DNA of 64,000 nucleotides from Roseivirga pacifica (lineage in GTDB: Bacteria > Bacteroidota > Bacteroidia > Cytophagales > Cyclobacteriaceae). The stretch is from positions 496,001 to 560,000 of the forward strand of contig NZ_FOIR01000002.1 of assembly GCF_900111145.1 (NCBI RefSeq), written 5' to 3'. Shown piece by piece: positions 1-8,440 of this stretch. The notes under the pieces are model-generated. The model worked only from the letters and a program-made list of their open reading frames with translations, searched no databases and was not told the DNA's origin. How positions within the stretch are numbered: position 1 is the first letter of the stretch; each line of letters begins with the position of its first letter. The translations under genes were made by a program, and so were the position numbers.

Positions 1-51
1 GCTAATCAGGAAACAGCGGTCAAACTTCCGCAGATCAAAACTGACCAATTG

Positions 52-1380
52 CTACCTTTTCAAATAGTAATTGAGCATCAAACCGAAGCCAAAAACAGAA
101 GGCCTACTGGTTACGCCAAATTCATCATTGCTACTTGCTTGCACAAACTTCTGGTAACTGGCACCGGCATTAATGCCAAATTGTTCATTAATTCTGTAGC
201 TTACATCTAGCCCGGTAATACCGCTGGTGTTTAATCGGTTAACAAAATCGGTTTGGTCTAAGTCTACTTTTAACACGGTAAGATCTGGCAAGTCGCCCTT
301 GATCTTATAAGAGAAGAAGTAATCGAGCCCTACGCCTAGCTTGGCACTAACATCAAACTTACCAAATTGCAATACTCGGTAGCCAACCAAGGCCTGCGCC
401 CCACCACTCTTAATGGTATTGGTCAACCCATAATCGGCCACAAAAACAATCTTACCTTCTTCCTCGTAACCAACTGGCTCATAGATTGGCTTTTTCACTC
501 CATTGTTATCTGAATAGGCATTGGAATAATTGGCAAATCGATATTCTGAATAACGCAGCCCACCAGAAAGAAACCATCGTTCTGATAAGTCGAAGGACAT
601 CCCCACACCAAAAGAGAGTGCGCCAATCTGCTCATCGCTACCATTTGCTACCACAGACCTTGAAGCCAACTGCGCATCGTAATTGCTCGAAAGCGACTCA
701 ACAGTAGATCCTTGGCTAGGATTGGCATTGAATACATTGCTTCCCATTCCTCCAAAAAGGCTATTTTCTGTCTCATAATTCGATGCAATAGTATTCTTTA
801 GCATAGCCCTCCTAACCAACAACTCAGGAGAGATGTCTTGGTCCATTTCGGGTATTTTAAAGTAATTACTCAAAGCCTTTCTTTCAGCATTGGCTATGGC
901 AAATTCCAGTGACTGCTCATCTTCTAAAATTAGCTCTGAACCTACGGTAGTTACATTATTTATATCAGCATTTGTTCCATTACCATCGCGTGAAGCCAAC
1001 ACTTGCCTATAATTACCACCTTCAGGCTTCTCAGACTCATCCGCCTGAGTTGAATTACCTGGGTCTTCTACTAAGTCATTAATATTGTTGTGTACTTCAG
1101 AAGAATCATTATCCGTAATAATGCCTTGCACCGGCCCTTGCTTAAGCTGTTCTGGCAAGGTGGTATTCACTGGGTTTACAGTATTATTCTGTGGGTACAA
1201 AAACAGAAATCCCAATACTAAAAGTACAGCAGCCGCTGTACCATAATATGGCCAGTAAAGCCAAATACTCTTTTTCTTACTAGACTTTAAAGACGCCTCT
1301 ACCCCTTGCCAAACACGGTCTGAGGGCTGAAATTCAGCATCTTCGAAAAAATCTCTTATGTCATTTTCAAAATTACTCAC
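52..1380 (-). CDS. Membrane-anchored protein with C-terminal outer-membrane-type beta-barrel, partner of ECF sigma factor
   Basis: 442 residues. The N-terminal ~38 residues are short, charged and cytoplasmic-like. One hydrophobic segment follows (about residues 39-62), then a long Asn/Ser/Asp/Glu-rich stretch. From about residue 255 to the end, alternating aromatic/hydrophobic strands and a terminal Tyr-Tyr-Leu-Lys-Arg look like a small outer membrane beta-barrel (PorT/OmpA-like). The start codon overlaps the stop of the upstream sigma factor by 4 bases, so the two are translationally coupled. In Bacteroidota such a gene after an ECF sigma factor is often annotated 'outer membrane beta-barrel protein'; the N-terminal part could act as an anti-sigma region. 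That role is inference. The presence of both an inner-membrane-like anchor and a barrel is odd. Confidence 0.75.
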   Translation of the reverse strand: MSNFENDIRDFFEDAEFQPSDRVWQGVEASLKSSKKKSIWLYWPYYGTAAAVLLVLGFLFLYPQNNTVNPVNTTLPEQLKQGPVQGIITDNDSSEVHNNINDLVEDPGNSTQADESEKPEGGNYRQVLASRDGNGTNADINNVTTVGSELILEDEQSLEFAIANAERKALSNYFKIPEMDQDISPELLVRRAMLKNTIASNYETENSLFGGMGSNVFNANPSQGSTVESLSSNYDAQLASRSVVANGSDEQIGALSFGVGMSFDLSERWFLSGGLRYSEYRFANYSNAYSDNNGVKKPIYEPVGYEEEGKIVFVADYGLTNTIKSGGAQALVGYRVLQFGKFDVSAKLGVGLDYFFSYKIKGDLPDLTVLKVDLDQTDFVNRLNTSGITGLDVSYRINEQFGINAGASYQKFVQASSNDEFGVTSRPSVFGFGLMLNYYLKR

Positions 1381-1934
1381 GACATTGAAACATTAGATGT
1401 TATAACTCTCTCGGCTTCTTCAATCATTTGCTTTAGTAGCGTTCTCGCCCTGGCAAATTGCGACTTAGAAGTCCCTTCACTTATCTCAAGCATTTCTGCA
1501 ATCTCTTTATGGGCATAACCTTCAATAGCATAAAGGTTAAATACCGTTCTGCAGCCAACGGGTAGTTTCTGAAACATAGCCATTAGCTCACTAAAGTGTA
1601 ATTGCGAAATCACCAATTCCTTTTCTACGTGAAGCGGGGTTTTCTCTATGTCGAGCATTGGCTGTTGGTACAGCTTTTTGCGATTGTGATTAATAGCAGT
1701 ATTGATCACAATCCTTTTCATCCATGTCAAAAACTGAGCTTCCTTTCGAAAAGACTCCAAACTGTTGAAGATTTTGATAAACGCATCTTGCAATATGTCT
1801 TCCGCATCTTCCTGAGATTTTGCGTAGCGCATAGCCATAGGCATTAACTTAGCAGCGTAGCGATCGTACAGTTCGCGCTGCGCCTTTAAGTTGCCCTTAA
1901 TGCATTTCTGAATTAATTCTATATCTTCAATCAT
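1377..1934 (-). CDS. ECF RNA polymerase sigma factor (sigma-70 family)
   Basis: 185 residues, usual length for an ECF sigma factor. Region 2 is visible at about residues 20-85, with the typical QEDAEDILQDAF core and the FLTWMKRI promoter-melting segment. Region 4 lies at about 120-175, with a helix-turn-helix (HKEIAEMLEISEGTSKSQ) typical of sigma-70 region 4.2. It directs RNA polymerase to an extracytoplasmic-stress type regulon. It is the first gene of a two-gene operon: its stop overlaps by 4 bases the start of the barrel/anchor protein, which probably controls it. A TAnnTTTG -7 element lies 44 bases upstream. The target genes are not visible here. Confidence 0.93.
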   Translation of the reverse strand: MIEDIELIQKCIKGNLKAQRELYDRYAAKLMPMAMRYAKSQEDAEDILQDAFIKIFNSLESFRKEAQFLTWMKRIVINTAINHNRKKLYQQPMLDIEKTPLHVEKELVISQLHFSELMAMFQKLPVGCRTVFNLYAIEGYAHKEIAEMLEISEGTSKSQFARARTLLKQMIEEAERVITSNVSMS

Positions 1935-1977
1935 TGACGATTCTAGGGTATCCCCATCGACAGTTAATTTGACACGA

Positions 1978-1985
1978 CAAAATTA
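1978..1985 (-). promoter_or_regulatory. Bacteroidota -7 element (TAATTTTG) for the ECF sigma operon
   Basis: On the minus strand the bases read TAATTTTG, an exact match to the Bacteroidota -7 consensus TAnnTTTG, 44 bases upstream of the sigma-factor ATG. No clear -33 TTTG is present at the usual spacing. Confidence 0.4.
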
Positions 1986-2036
1986 AAATTGGTTGCAAAG
2001 AAAATTCATCTTTGTGCAATTCGTTTATTTAGCTGC

Positions 2037-3299
2037 ATGACACTGCAAAGGTACAGTCTTATTTTCGGCTTATTGATAGCCCTTTCGCCCCAACTTTTAG
2101 GCCAGAAAAACCTAGCATACACCGACAAAGCCTACGAGCCTACCATACAAACCATTCAGTTTTACCCGGCATCTAGCACAGTACAAGGCACCTTGGAGCC
2201 TGCCGTAATAGGCATGAATGATGGCAAAGAATGGCAGCTACATTTTGATGACCTTAGGCAGGATGCCGACTACTATTACGTACGCTTTATCCATTGTAAT
2301 GCCGACTGGACGCCTTCGCGTTTAAAACCCAACATGTATTTAGGCCAATACAACGAGTTTGAAATAGTGGATTTTGAATTCAGTTCAGAGTCGCGTACGC
2401 AATATGTACACTACTCCTTCACTATACCCAAGCTGCTGAATACCGGTAATTATTTAGCGGTGGTTTACCGAGGACAGAACAAAAACGACATTATACTCAG
2501 CAAACAGTTTAGCGTTTATGACAACTCCGTTGGTGTGGGCGCACGCATTGATAGATCTGCCCAAACCAGCGAACGATTGGTGAATCAAAGAATTGAAGTC
2601 ACCATGAACTACACAAATCTTTCTACCGTTAATCCGGCCGAGCAGTTTAGAGTGGTGGTAAGACAAAACGAACGCCCTGATCGTATCAAAGCACTTTCAC
2701 CTACCTACATTGATGAAAATGATAAACTGATCAGGTATCAGAACCTGGGTGAGGAAAATGAATTTAAAGGTGGCAATGAATTTAGACACTTTGATTTAAG
2801 TAGTGTGAATTTTGGCGGTCGAAATGTAGCGAATACACGCTTTGTAGATAACAAGCCGATTACAGACTTACGTGTCGACAGGCCGGCCAGCGTAGGCTAC
2901 TTGATCAATTTAGACATTAATGGTAAATTCTATGTACGTGACATTGAAGGCCGAAATAGCACGATTACATCGGAGTATATTCAAGTGAATTTCACACTAG
3001 AAACAGACGAACTAAACGAGCCTGTATACGTACTTGGAGCTTTTAACCAATGGAAGAAAAGTAAGGAAAGCCTCATGGTTTATAACCCATCAAAAGGTGT
3101 TTATCAAAACCAACAATTGATTAAGCAAGGCTGGTACGACTACACCTATCAAACAGAACATACTGAAACCAGTACGTTGGAAGGCTCATTCTTTGAGACC
3201 GAAAATCTGTACGAGGTATTTGTGTACTACAGAGCCATGGGTGCTCGTGGCGATGAATTAGTAGGTTACAGCAAAGTCAACTTTAACAGAAGGCGCTAG
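2037..3299 (+). CDS. Type IX secretion system plug protein (DUF5103 family)
   Basis: 420 residues from the ATG at 2037. An in-frame TTG 48 bases upstream would prepend a charged segment before the signal peptide, so I reject it. A signal peptide is clear (hydrophobic FGLLIALSPQLLGQ). The family is DUF5103, whose member in Flavobacterium johnsoniae (PlugS-type) plugs the SprA translocon of the type IX secretion system in the periplasm/outer membrane. The sequence fits: an N-terminal beta-domain with the motif FIHCNADW, and a C-terminal Ig/CBM48-like fold with YVLGAFNQWK followed by GWYDYTY. Its stop overlaps by 4 bases the stop of the convergent cas6-like gene, leaving no room for a terminator. 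Confidence 0.85.
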   Translation: MTLQRYSLIFGLLIALSPQLLGQKNLAYTDKAYEPTIQTIQFYPASSTVQGTLEPAVIGMNDGKEWQLHFDDLRQDADYYYVRFIHCNADWTPSRLKPNMYLGQYNEFEIVDFEFSSESRTQYVHYSFTIPKLLNTGNYLAVVYRGQNKNDIILSKQFSVYDNSVGVGARIDRSAQTSERLVNQRIEVTMNYTNLSTVNPAEQFRVVVRQNERPDRIKALSPTYIDENDKLIRYQNLGEENEFKGGNEFRHFDLSSVNFGGRNVANTRFVDNKPITDLRVDRPASVGYLINLDINGKFYVRDIEGRNSTITSEYIQVNFTLETDELNEPVYVLGAFNQWKKSKESLMVYNPSKGVYQNQQLIKQGWYDYTYQTEHTETSTLEGSFFETENLYEVFVYYRAMGARGDELVGYSKVNFNRRR

Positions 3300-4108
3300 G
3301 CTTCTACATCAGCACTTTTAAAGCGGTATCTTTCGGTTCGCTCAATCGGATTAGCATTTGCAATGTCCAGCATTCCAAAGCCCTTATAAGTGTAGTTTCC
3401 TAAACCACAGTTGAACAAAAACTCCTGCACTTCAGGCGCAGCATATAACTTAAATGGCAAAGTATAGCCCCTCACTTCGTACCGTACATCTTGATTATAA
3501 ACCGAGTAGATTCGCGCAAATTTCTTCTCTTTTTCGCGCAAACGCTGTAAGTATGCCTCATCAGGCACCAGCTGAAACTTCTTAAAACGAACAAAATCTT
3601 CTGCAGAATAATTACCCGTTACCTCCAAGCGCTGCAAGGTCGACTCATAAAGCAAGTCGGAAAACTCATCCGTTTCTGGCGTTATAAAGCGCTTAGACTC
3701 TTGACTATTAAAGCTTGCCTTGATGGGAACAATTGGCGAAATGCATAGAAACTTCATCTCGTCAGCAAACTCAGGCGTTTGCTCAATTTCTGTATACATT
3801 GGGCTAATTTGCAATTCACCCAAATCAACCTTTTTAAACCTAAATATTTGCTCTAACAGATAATCAATAAATCCTTGACTATCAGAAGAAACAACTAACG
3901 TTACGAGGTTAGAATAATAATGGAGTCCACTTCTAGAAACTTTGGTTTGCCCCTTTAGGGCGGAAAAGTTAAAGAATGAATACTCTGCGTATTCGTTTTC
4001 TCCCCCTTCTAACAATACGCCTTTTAAGTATTGTGCCAGAATATGCTGATGATGAAAGGGTAAATGAGCTCCCTTATTTAGCAATTTAAAAATTATCCTT
4101 ACTCTCAC
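3296..4108 (-). CDS. Orphan Cas6-family endoribonuclease-like protein
   Basis: 270 residues, usual for Cas6 (CRISPR RNA processing). The C-terminal glycine-rich loop is well preserved (GLGNYTYKGFG, residues 235-245), and so is the N-terminal ferredoxin-fold start with LPFHHQH at 16-22. FNFS at 46-49 matches the Cas6 segment FTYS/FTFS. The catalytic histidine of archetypal Cas6 normally lies about eight residues before that segment; here residues 34-44 hold no histidine, so activity is doubtful or uses other residues. No cas1, cas2, effector gene or repeat array occurs in the 64 kb. It is a monocistronic gene convergent with the T9SS plug gene. It may act on RNA from a distant array or have another RNA-binding role (inference). 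Confidence 0.8.
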   Translation of the reverse strand: MRVRIIFKLLNKGAHLPFHHQHILAQYLKGVLLEGGENEYAEYSFFNFSALKGQTKVSRSGLHYYSNLVTLVVSSDSQGFIDYLLEQIFRFKKVDLGELQISPMYTEIEQTPEFADEMKFLCISPIVPIKASFNSQESKRFITPETDEFSDLLYESTLQRLEVTGNYSAEDFVRFKKFQLVPDEAYLQRLREKEKKFARIYSVYNQDVRYEVRGYTLPFKLYAAPEVQEFLFNCGLGNYTYKGFGMLDIANANPIERTERYRFKSADVEA

Positions 4109-4248
4109 AGATCGGTATAGGTTAAAAATACGTTTATCGAAACCTGTATCTAAAAATAGCAGGATTCTTGAAAAACGTTAACCCCGACCAAATAAAGTTT
4201 GTTCAGTATATTCTGAAAAAAAACAATAAAATCTCCTAAAAAAAGCAA

Positions 4249-5346
4249 TTATACATTGAACCTGAAGTGCATAATGTCGCCATCTTTCACTACGTAATCT
4301 TTCCCTTCTACAGAAAGTTTACCAGCTTCTTTAATAGCAACTTCAGTCTTAAACTGCTGATAATCTGTTAGTTTAATTACTTCAGCCTTAATAAAGCCTT
4401 TTTCAAAATCGGTATGAATAACGCCTGCAGCTTGCGGTGCCTTCCATCCTTTTTTAATAGTCCAGGCACGCACCTCTTTTTCTCCAGCAGTAAAGTAGGT
4501 TATTAGGTCCAATAAGCTGTAAGAAGCTCGGATCAGCTTGCTCAAGCCAGATTCCGTAAGACCATATTCCTCTAAGAACATCTCCTTTTCTTCCTCTTCT
4601 TCCAACTCCGCTATTTGCGATTCAATAGAAGCAGAAATTACAATTACCTCTGCGTTTTCATGCTTAACGGCCTCTTTCAAAGCGTCAACATGTTCATTGC
4701 CAGTATGTATTGCGCTTTCCTCTACATTAGCAGCATAAATAACCGGCTTAATGGTAAGCAAAGAAAGGTCTCTAACAGCTGCAAAATCATCCTCATCAGC
4801 TTCTACAGCACGAGCATTCTGTCCACCTTCAAGGGCTGCCTTAAATTTTTCAAGCGAAGCAATTTCCTTTTTGGCTTTAGCATCGCCCGATTTTGCCACC
4901 TTTATATTCTTCTGAATCTTCTTTTCAATTGAATCTAAATCCTTCAATTGCAATTCAGTATCAATTACTTCTTTATCAAAAACAGGGTCTACAGTACCTG
5001 CTACGTGTACCACGTTATCATCTTTAAAACAACGTACTACGTGAATAATAGCATCAACCTCACGGATATTTGCCAAGAACTTATTCCCAAGCCCTTCACC
5101 TTTACTGGCTCCTTTTACAAGTCCAGCAATATCAACAAACTCAATTACCGTAGGCAACACCTTTTGTGGGTTTACCAAATCTTTAAGAATATCCAATCGT
5201 TCGTCTGGCACTGTTACCACACCTACGTTTGGTTCAATTGTACAGAAAGGAAAGTTAGCTGCTTCAGCTTTGGCGCTGCTTAGCGCGTTAAACAAAGTAG
5301 ACTTACCAACATTCGGAAGCCCAACAATACCACATTGTAAACCCAT
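4249..5346 (-). CDS. ychF: Redox-regulated ATPase YchF (Obg/OLA1 family)
   Basis: 365 residues, full length. The P-loop is GLPNVGKST near residue 8. Switch II is DIAGLVKGASKGEGLGN near residue 73. In place of the GTPase NKxD motif the protein has NVEE (in YAANVEE), the NxxE signature that lets YchF prefer ATP. The C-terminal TGS domain ends in VKDGDIMHFRFNV. YchF binds ribosomes and takes part in translation and oxidative-stress responses. It is preceded by an exact -7 promoter element (5380-5387) and appears monocistronic. Confidence 0.97.
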   Translation of the reverse strand: MGLQCGIVGLPNVGKSTLFNALSSAKAEAANFPFCTIEPNVGVVTVPDERLDILKDLVNPQKVLPTVIEFVDIAGLVKGASKGEGLGNKFLANIREVDAIIHVVRCFKDDNVVHVAGTVDPVFDKEVIDTELQLKDLDSIEKKIQKNIKVAKSGDAKAKKEIASLEKFKAALEGGQNARAVEADEDDFAAVRDLSLLTIKPVIYAANVEESAIHTGNEHVDALKEAVKHENAEVIVISASIESQIAELEEEEEKEMFLEEYGLTESGLSKLIRASYSLLDLITYFTAGEKEVRAWTIKKGWKAPQAAGVIHTDFEKGFIKAEVIKLTDYQQFKTEVAIKEAGKLSVEGKDYVVKDGDIMHFRFNV

Positions 5347-5379
5347 AGCTAATGGAAGGAATTTTTAATAATCAGGGCG

Positions 5380-5387
5380 CAAAGATA
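5380..5387 (-). promoter_or_regulatory. Bacteroidota -7 element (TATCTTTG) for ychF
   Basis: Exact TAnnTTTG match on the minus strand, 34 bases upstream of the ychF ATG. At about 16 bases further upstream there is only a partial -33 match (GTG instead of TTG). Confidence 0.5.
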
Positions 5388-5448
5388 GCAATAAAAGGCA
5401 TGTCACCTATTTAAAATAGGTGCAGAAAAAATAGGAAGTTCGGGTAAA

Positions 5449-5781
5449 TTAATCCCAGCTTAATTCGCTGTCGATTCCAGAATCGCTGCCAACGGTTTCT
5501 TCCTCATCAAATTGAGTAAAATCAAAATCCGGCATCAACTCTTCCTTAACATGATCCACAGTTTGGTTCAATGCATCCAAAAACTTACCGAAGTCTTCTT
5601 TGTAAAGGAAAATCTTGTGCTTTTCGTAAGTAAAACTGTCTTCTTTATACTTACGCTTGCTTTCGGTGATGGTCAGGTAATAATCGTTAGATCTCGTTGC
5701 TTTAATGTCAAAAAAATACGTCCTTTTTCCAGCTCTCACTCTTTTGGAAAAAATCTCATTCCTATCCTTATGCTCTTCCAC
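5449..5781 (-). CDS. DUF3276 family PUR-alpha-like nucleic-acid-binding protein
   Basis: 110 residues. The N-terminal ~75 residues carry the DUF3276/PUR fold pattern: KRTYFFDIKATRSNDYYLTI, then TESKRK, then KHKIFLYKEDFGKFLDAL. The tail is acidic. Bacteroidota and spirochaete members are small dimeric PUR-domain proteins that bind single-stranded DNA or RNA. The gene lies upstream of ychF on the same strand, about 100 bases away, but ychF has its own promoter signal. The physiological role is unknown. Confidence 0.85.
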   Translation of the reverse strand: MEEHKDRNEIFSKRVRAGKRTYFFDIKATRSNDYYLTITESKRKYKEDSFTYEKHKIFLYKEDFGKFLDALNQTVDHVKEELMPDFDFTQFDEEETVGSDSGIDSELSWD

Positions 5782-5966
5782 TATCCAGTTATTTAAAGTA
5801 TATCGAGGTTGAATTTTTCGATAAAGTAAGCTCTAATATAATCTTTTAAAAATTAGTATTGCAAACAGCCAAAAAAATATAATAACAATCTTAATCTATA
5901 AGAAACAGTAAAAAGAACCACCCTTTTCAGGTCAAATTCGGTATTATTAAGAAAACATAGTTGAAT

Positions 5967-6872
5967 ATGCAGTTCACCCTAGAAGACGTAAAGAAGTTTG
6001 GTAACGTAGAAGTGCTTGCTAAACAGATGGTTGAAGGTTTTATAACCGGGCTGCACAAATCTCCTTACCACGGTTTTTCGGTTGAGTTTGCCGAACACAG
6101 GCTTTATAATAATGGTGAAAGTACGCGCCATATTGACTGGAAATTATTTGCAAAAACAGATCGCCTATACACCAAACGATACGAGGAAGAAACGAATTTA
6201 CGCTGCCAAATGGTCATCGATCAGTCTTCTTCCATGTATTATCCGCAGCACAACTTTGGCAAAATGCGCTTTAGCGTTATGGCTGCTGCGGCCCTTACCT
6301 ATTTGCTACACAAACAGCGCGATGCGGTTGGACTGCATACCTTTTCTGATCAATTAGAAATTGAAACCCCAGTGCGATCTTCTGGCGCACATATTCATAA
6401 GCTGTTTCTACAGTACAATGAATTACTGGATAAGCCGCAAACAGAAAAGCGAACCAATGTGGCCGACATCCTGCATCAGTTAGCGAAAAAAGTACACCGG
6501 AGATCGCTTGTGGTTTTGTTTAGCGACATGTTCGATAACCAAAGTGACGATACCCAGATTATGTCGGCATTGCAGCATTTAAAGCACAATAAACACGAAG
6601 TACTGCTTTTTCATGTAACCGATAGAAAGACAGAGTTTGATTTTGAGTTCGAAAACAGGCCTTATGAATTTATCGATGCTGAGACCAACGAGAAAGTAAG
6701 GCTCAATCCGTCTTCAATCAAAGAGCAGTTTCGTACCCAAATGACACAACACTACCACGATCTCTACTTAAAATGCGCCAAGCTAAAGATAGACTTAATT
6801 GAAGCCGACATTAATGCTGGTTTTGATGCGATACTGAAAGCTTATTTGATAAAACGACAGAAAATGGTTTAA
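5967..6872 (+). CDS. DUF58 domain-containing protein (MoxR-associated VWA-like)
   Basis: 301 residues from the ATG at 5967; a TTG two codons upstream is less likely. It shows the DUF58 core (RHIDWKLFAKTDRLYTKRYEEE region, residues ~45-70) followed by a von Willebrand A-like fold with the metal-site-like motif DQSSSM near residue 85 and LVVLFSDMFD near 185. DUF58 proteins usually work beside MoxR AAA+ ATPases in envelope-related assembly or maturation; no moxR lies next to this copy. The following secreted protein begins 14 bases downstream, so the two may be co-transcribed. Confidence 0.9.
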   Translation: MQFTLEDVKKFGNVEVLAKQMVEGFITGLHKSPYHGFSVEFAEHRLYNNGESTRHIDWKLFAKTDRLYTKRYEEETNLRCQMVIDQSSSMYYPQHNFGKMRFSVMAAAALTYLLHKQRDAVGLHTFSDQLEIETPVRSSGAHIHKLFLQYNELLDKPQTEKRTNVADILHQLAKKVHRRSLVVLFSDMFDNQSDDTQIMSALQHLKHNKHEVLLFHVTDRKTEFDFEFENRPYEFIDAETNEKVRLNPSSIKEQFRTQMTQHYHDLYLKCAKLKIDLIEADINAGFDAILKAYLIKRQKMV

Positions 6873-6886
6873 CCTTAAATATAAAA

Positions 6887-7861
6887 ATGTTAAAACTTAG
6901 AATAACACTCACAATTACTTTACTTCTCTTTGCCTTCAACACCTCTTTTGCACAATTGGATGGCTATGTAATCACTGCTTGGAATGACACCATTCACGGC
7001 AAAATTGATAACCCTTTTAACGACATTAAAAGTAGTAAAAGAGTAAAAATTGAGCTGGAAGATGGCAAGACAAGAAGATTTACACCTCATGATGCCATAG
7101 CTTATTACGATGGATTATATCGTTATATAAAACACGGAAGCGTATTCGCAAAAGTCCTAGTTACCGGTGAGGTAAAGCTTTTAGAATTTGACCATGCAGA
7201 AGTGACGGGTGCCGTCTTATCTATGGGAACGCAAGGCCAAGGCTTTCAAGGAATGTCACCCACCAGCTCAACCTTTAAAACCACGGTAATGATCTTACCT
7301 AACAATGATTTGGTCGAACTTAGAAGGCAATCTACAGACTCAAATAGAATTACTCTTTTTGAGAAAAAAAACTCGAAGAAACATCCACTTGCTGACCAAA
7401 TCATCTTTAGCGATGCCCCAGAGATACACGAGAAAATCCAACAGGACCACAGGATGCCTTATCATCAAATAGTTTCAAACTATAACCTCTTTCTTAGGAG
7501 GAAGCCTGAAGTATCTTCAAAAGTTGCTGCATACCAGAATGAAGATGAGGTAAATATTTTACTGTTCAGAAGGGGCCAACAAATAGATAATATTCAAGGA
7601 AAATACACGATAACTATCAATGGTAAAAAGGTTGGGCAAATAGACGTTGGGGAATACCTACCGTTAACGTTGAGTACGGCTGAATTCCATACCCTACGTA
7701 TTAAGAGTAAAAAAGGTAAATTTAAGTATAGCCTATATGGTAGAAAAGATCACGTAATGCCTTTGGAAATTGCAACTGGAAACATAACTGTTGTATATCC
7801 TATTGATAGTAAAGAAGCTGAAAAACATCTCGAAACAGACAAAGAAGTTAACGCTAAGTAA
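6887..7861 (+). CDS. Secreted protein of unknown function with C-terminal PEGA-like region
   Basis: 324 residues. A signal peptide is evident (LTITLLLFAFNTSFAQ, cleavage near residue 22). After it comes a beta-rich domain that begins GYVITAWNDTIHGKI, a start seen in many uncharacterised Bacteroidota exported proteins. From about residue 235 a stretch (YTITINGKKVGQI, then PLTLSTAEFHTLRI) resembles a PEGA-type surface domain. No catalytic motif is visible. It follows the DUF58 gene at 14 bases and ends in a terminator shared with the convergent ferredoxin gene. Confidence 0.75.
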   Translation: MLKLRITLTITLLLFAFNTSFAQLDGYVITAWNDTIHGKIDNPFNDIKSSKRVKIELEDGKTRRFTPHDAIAYYDGLYRYIKHGSVFAKVLVTGEVKLLEFDHAEVTGAVLSMGTQGQGFQGMSPTSSTFKTTVMILPNNDLVELRRQSTDSNRITLFEKKNSKKHPLADQIIFSDAPEIHEKIQQDHRMPYHQIVSNYNLFLRRKPEVSSKVAAYQNEDEVNILLFRRGQQIDNIQGKYTITINGKKVGQIDVGEYLPLTLSTAEFHTLRIKSKKGKFKYSLYGRKDHVMPLEIATGNITVVYPIDSKEAEKHLETDKEVNAK

Positions 7862-7891
7862 TTAGAGAGTTCTGTTTCCATAAAACCAAAA

Positions 7892-7912
7892 AAGCCCTCA
7901 ATCGAGGGCTTT
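7892..7912. terminator. Bidirectional rho-independent terminator
   Basis: Stem AAGCCCTC / GAGGGCTT with loop AATC, followed by T-rich sequence on the plus strand and preceded by A-rich sequence for the minus strand. It sits between convergent genes ending at 7861 and 7946. Confidence 0.85.
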
Positions 7913-7945
7913 TCATTTATCATTAGCACAATTAATTCAAATGGA

Positions 7946-8302
<357 letters not shown>

Positions 8303-8374
8303 TTAAAGATCAGTCGTTAGTCTAACATATTTTGAAGCACTTAGTTTCCTTTGGCTAACAAAATATTTCAGCCG

Positions 8375-8382
8375 CAAAACTA
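8375..8382 (-). promoter_or_regulatory. -7 element (TAGTTTTG) for the ferredoxin gene
   Basis: Exact TAnnTTTG match on the minus strand, 85 bases upstream of the ferredoxin ATG. No good -33 match is seen. Confidence 0.35.
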
Positions 8383-8397
8383 AGCATCAAATTTTCA

Positions 8398-8424
8398 TTG
8401 AAGTAAAGATTACGTGTATTTTTG
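8398..8424 (+). promoter_or_regulatory. Bacteroidota-type promoter for the acyl-CoA reductase gene
   Basis: TTG at 8398-8400, a 16-base spacer, then an exact -7 element TATTTTTG at 8417-8424. The ATG is 17 bases downstream, so the leader would be very short. Confidence 0.55.
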
Positions 8425-8440
8425 CGACAAGTTTTGACGA

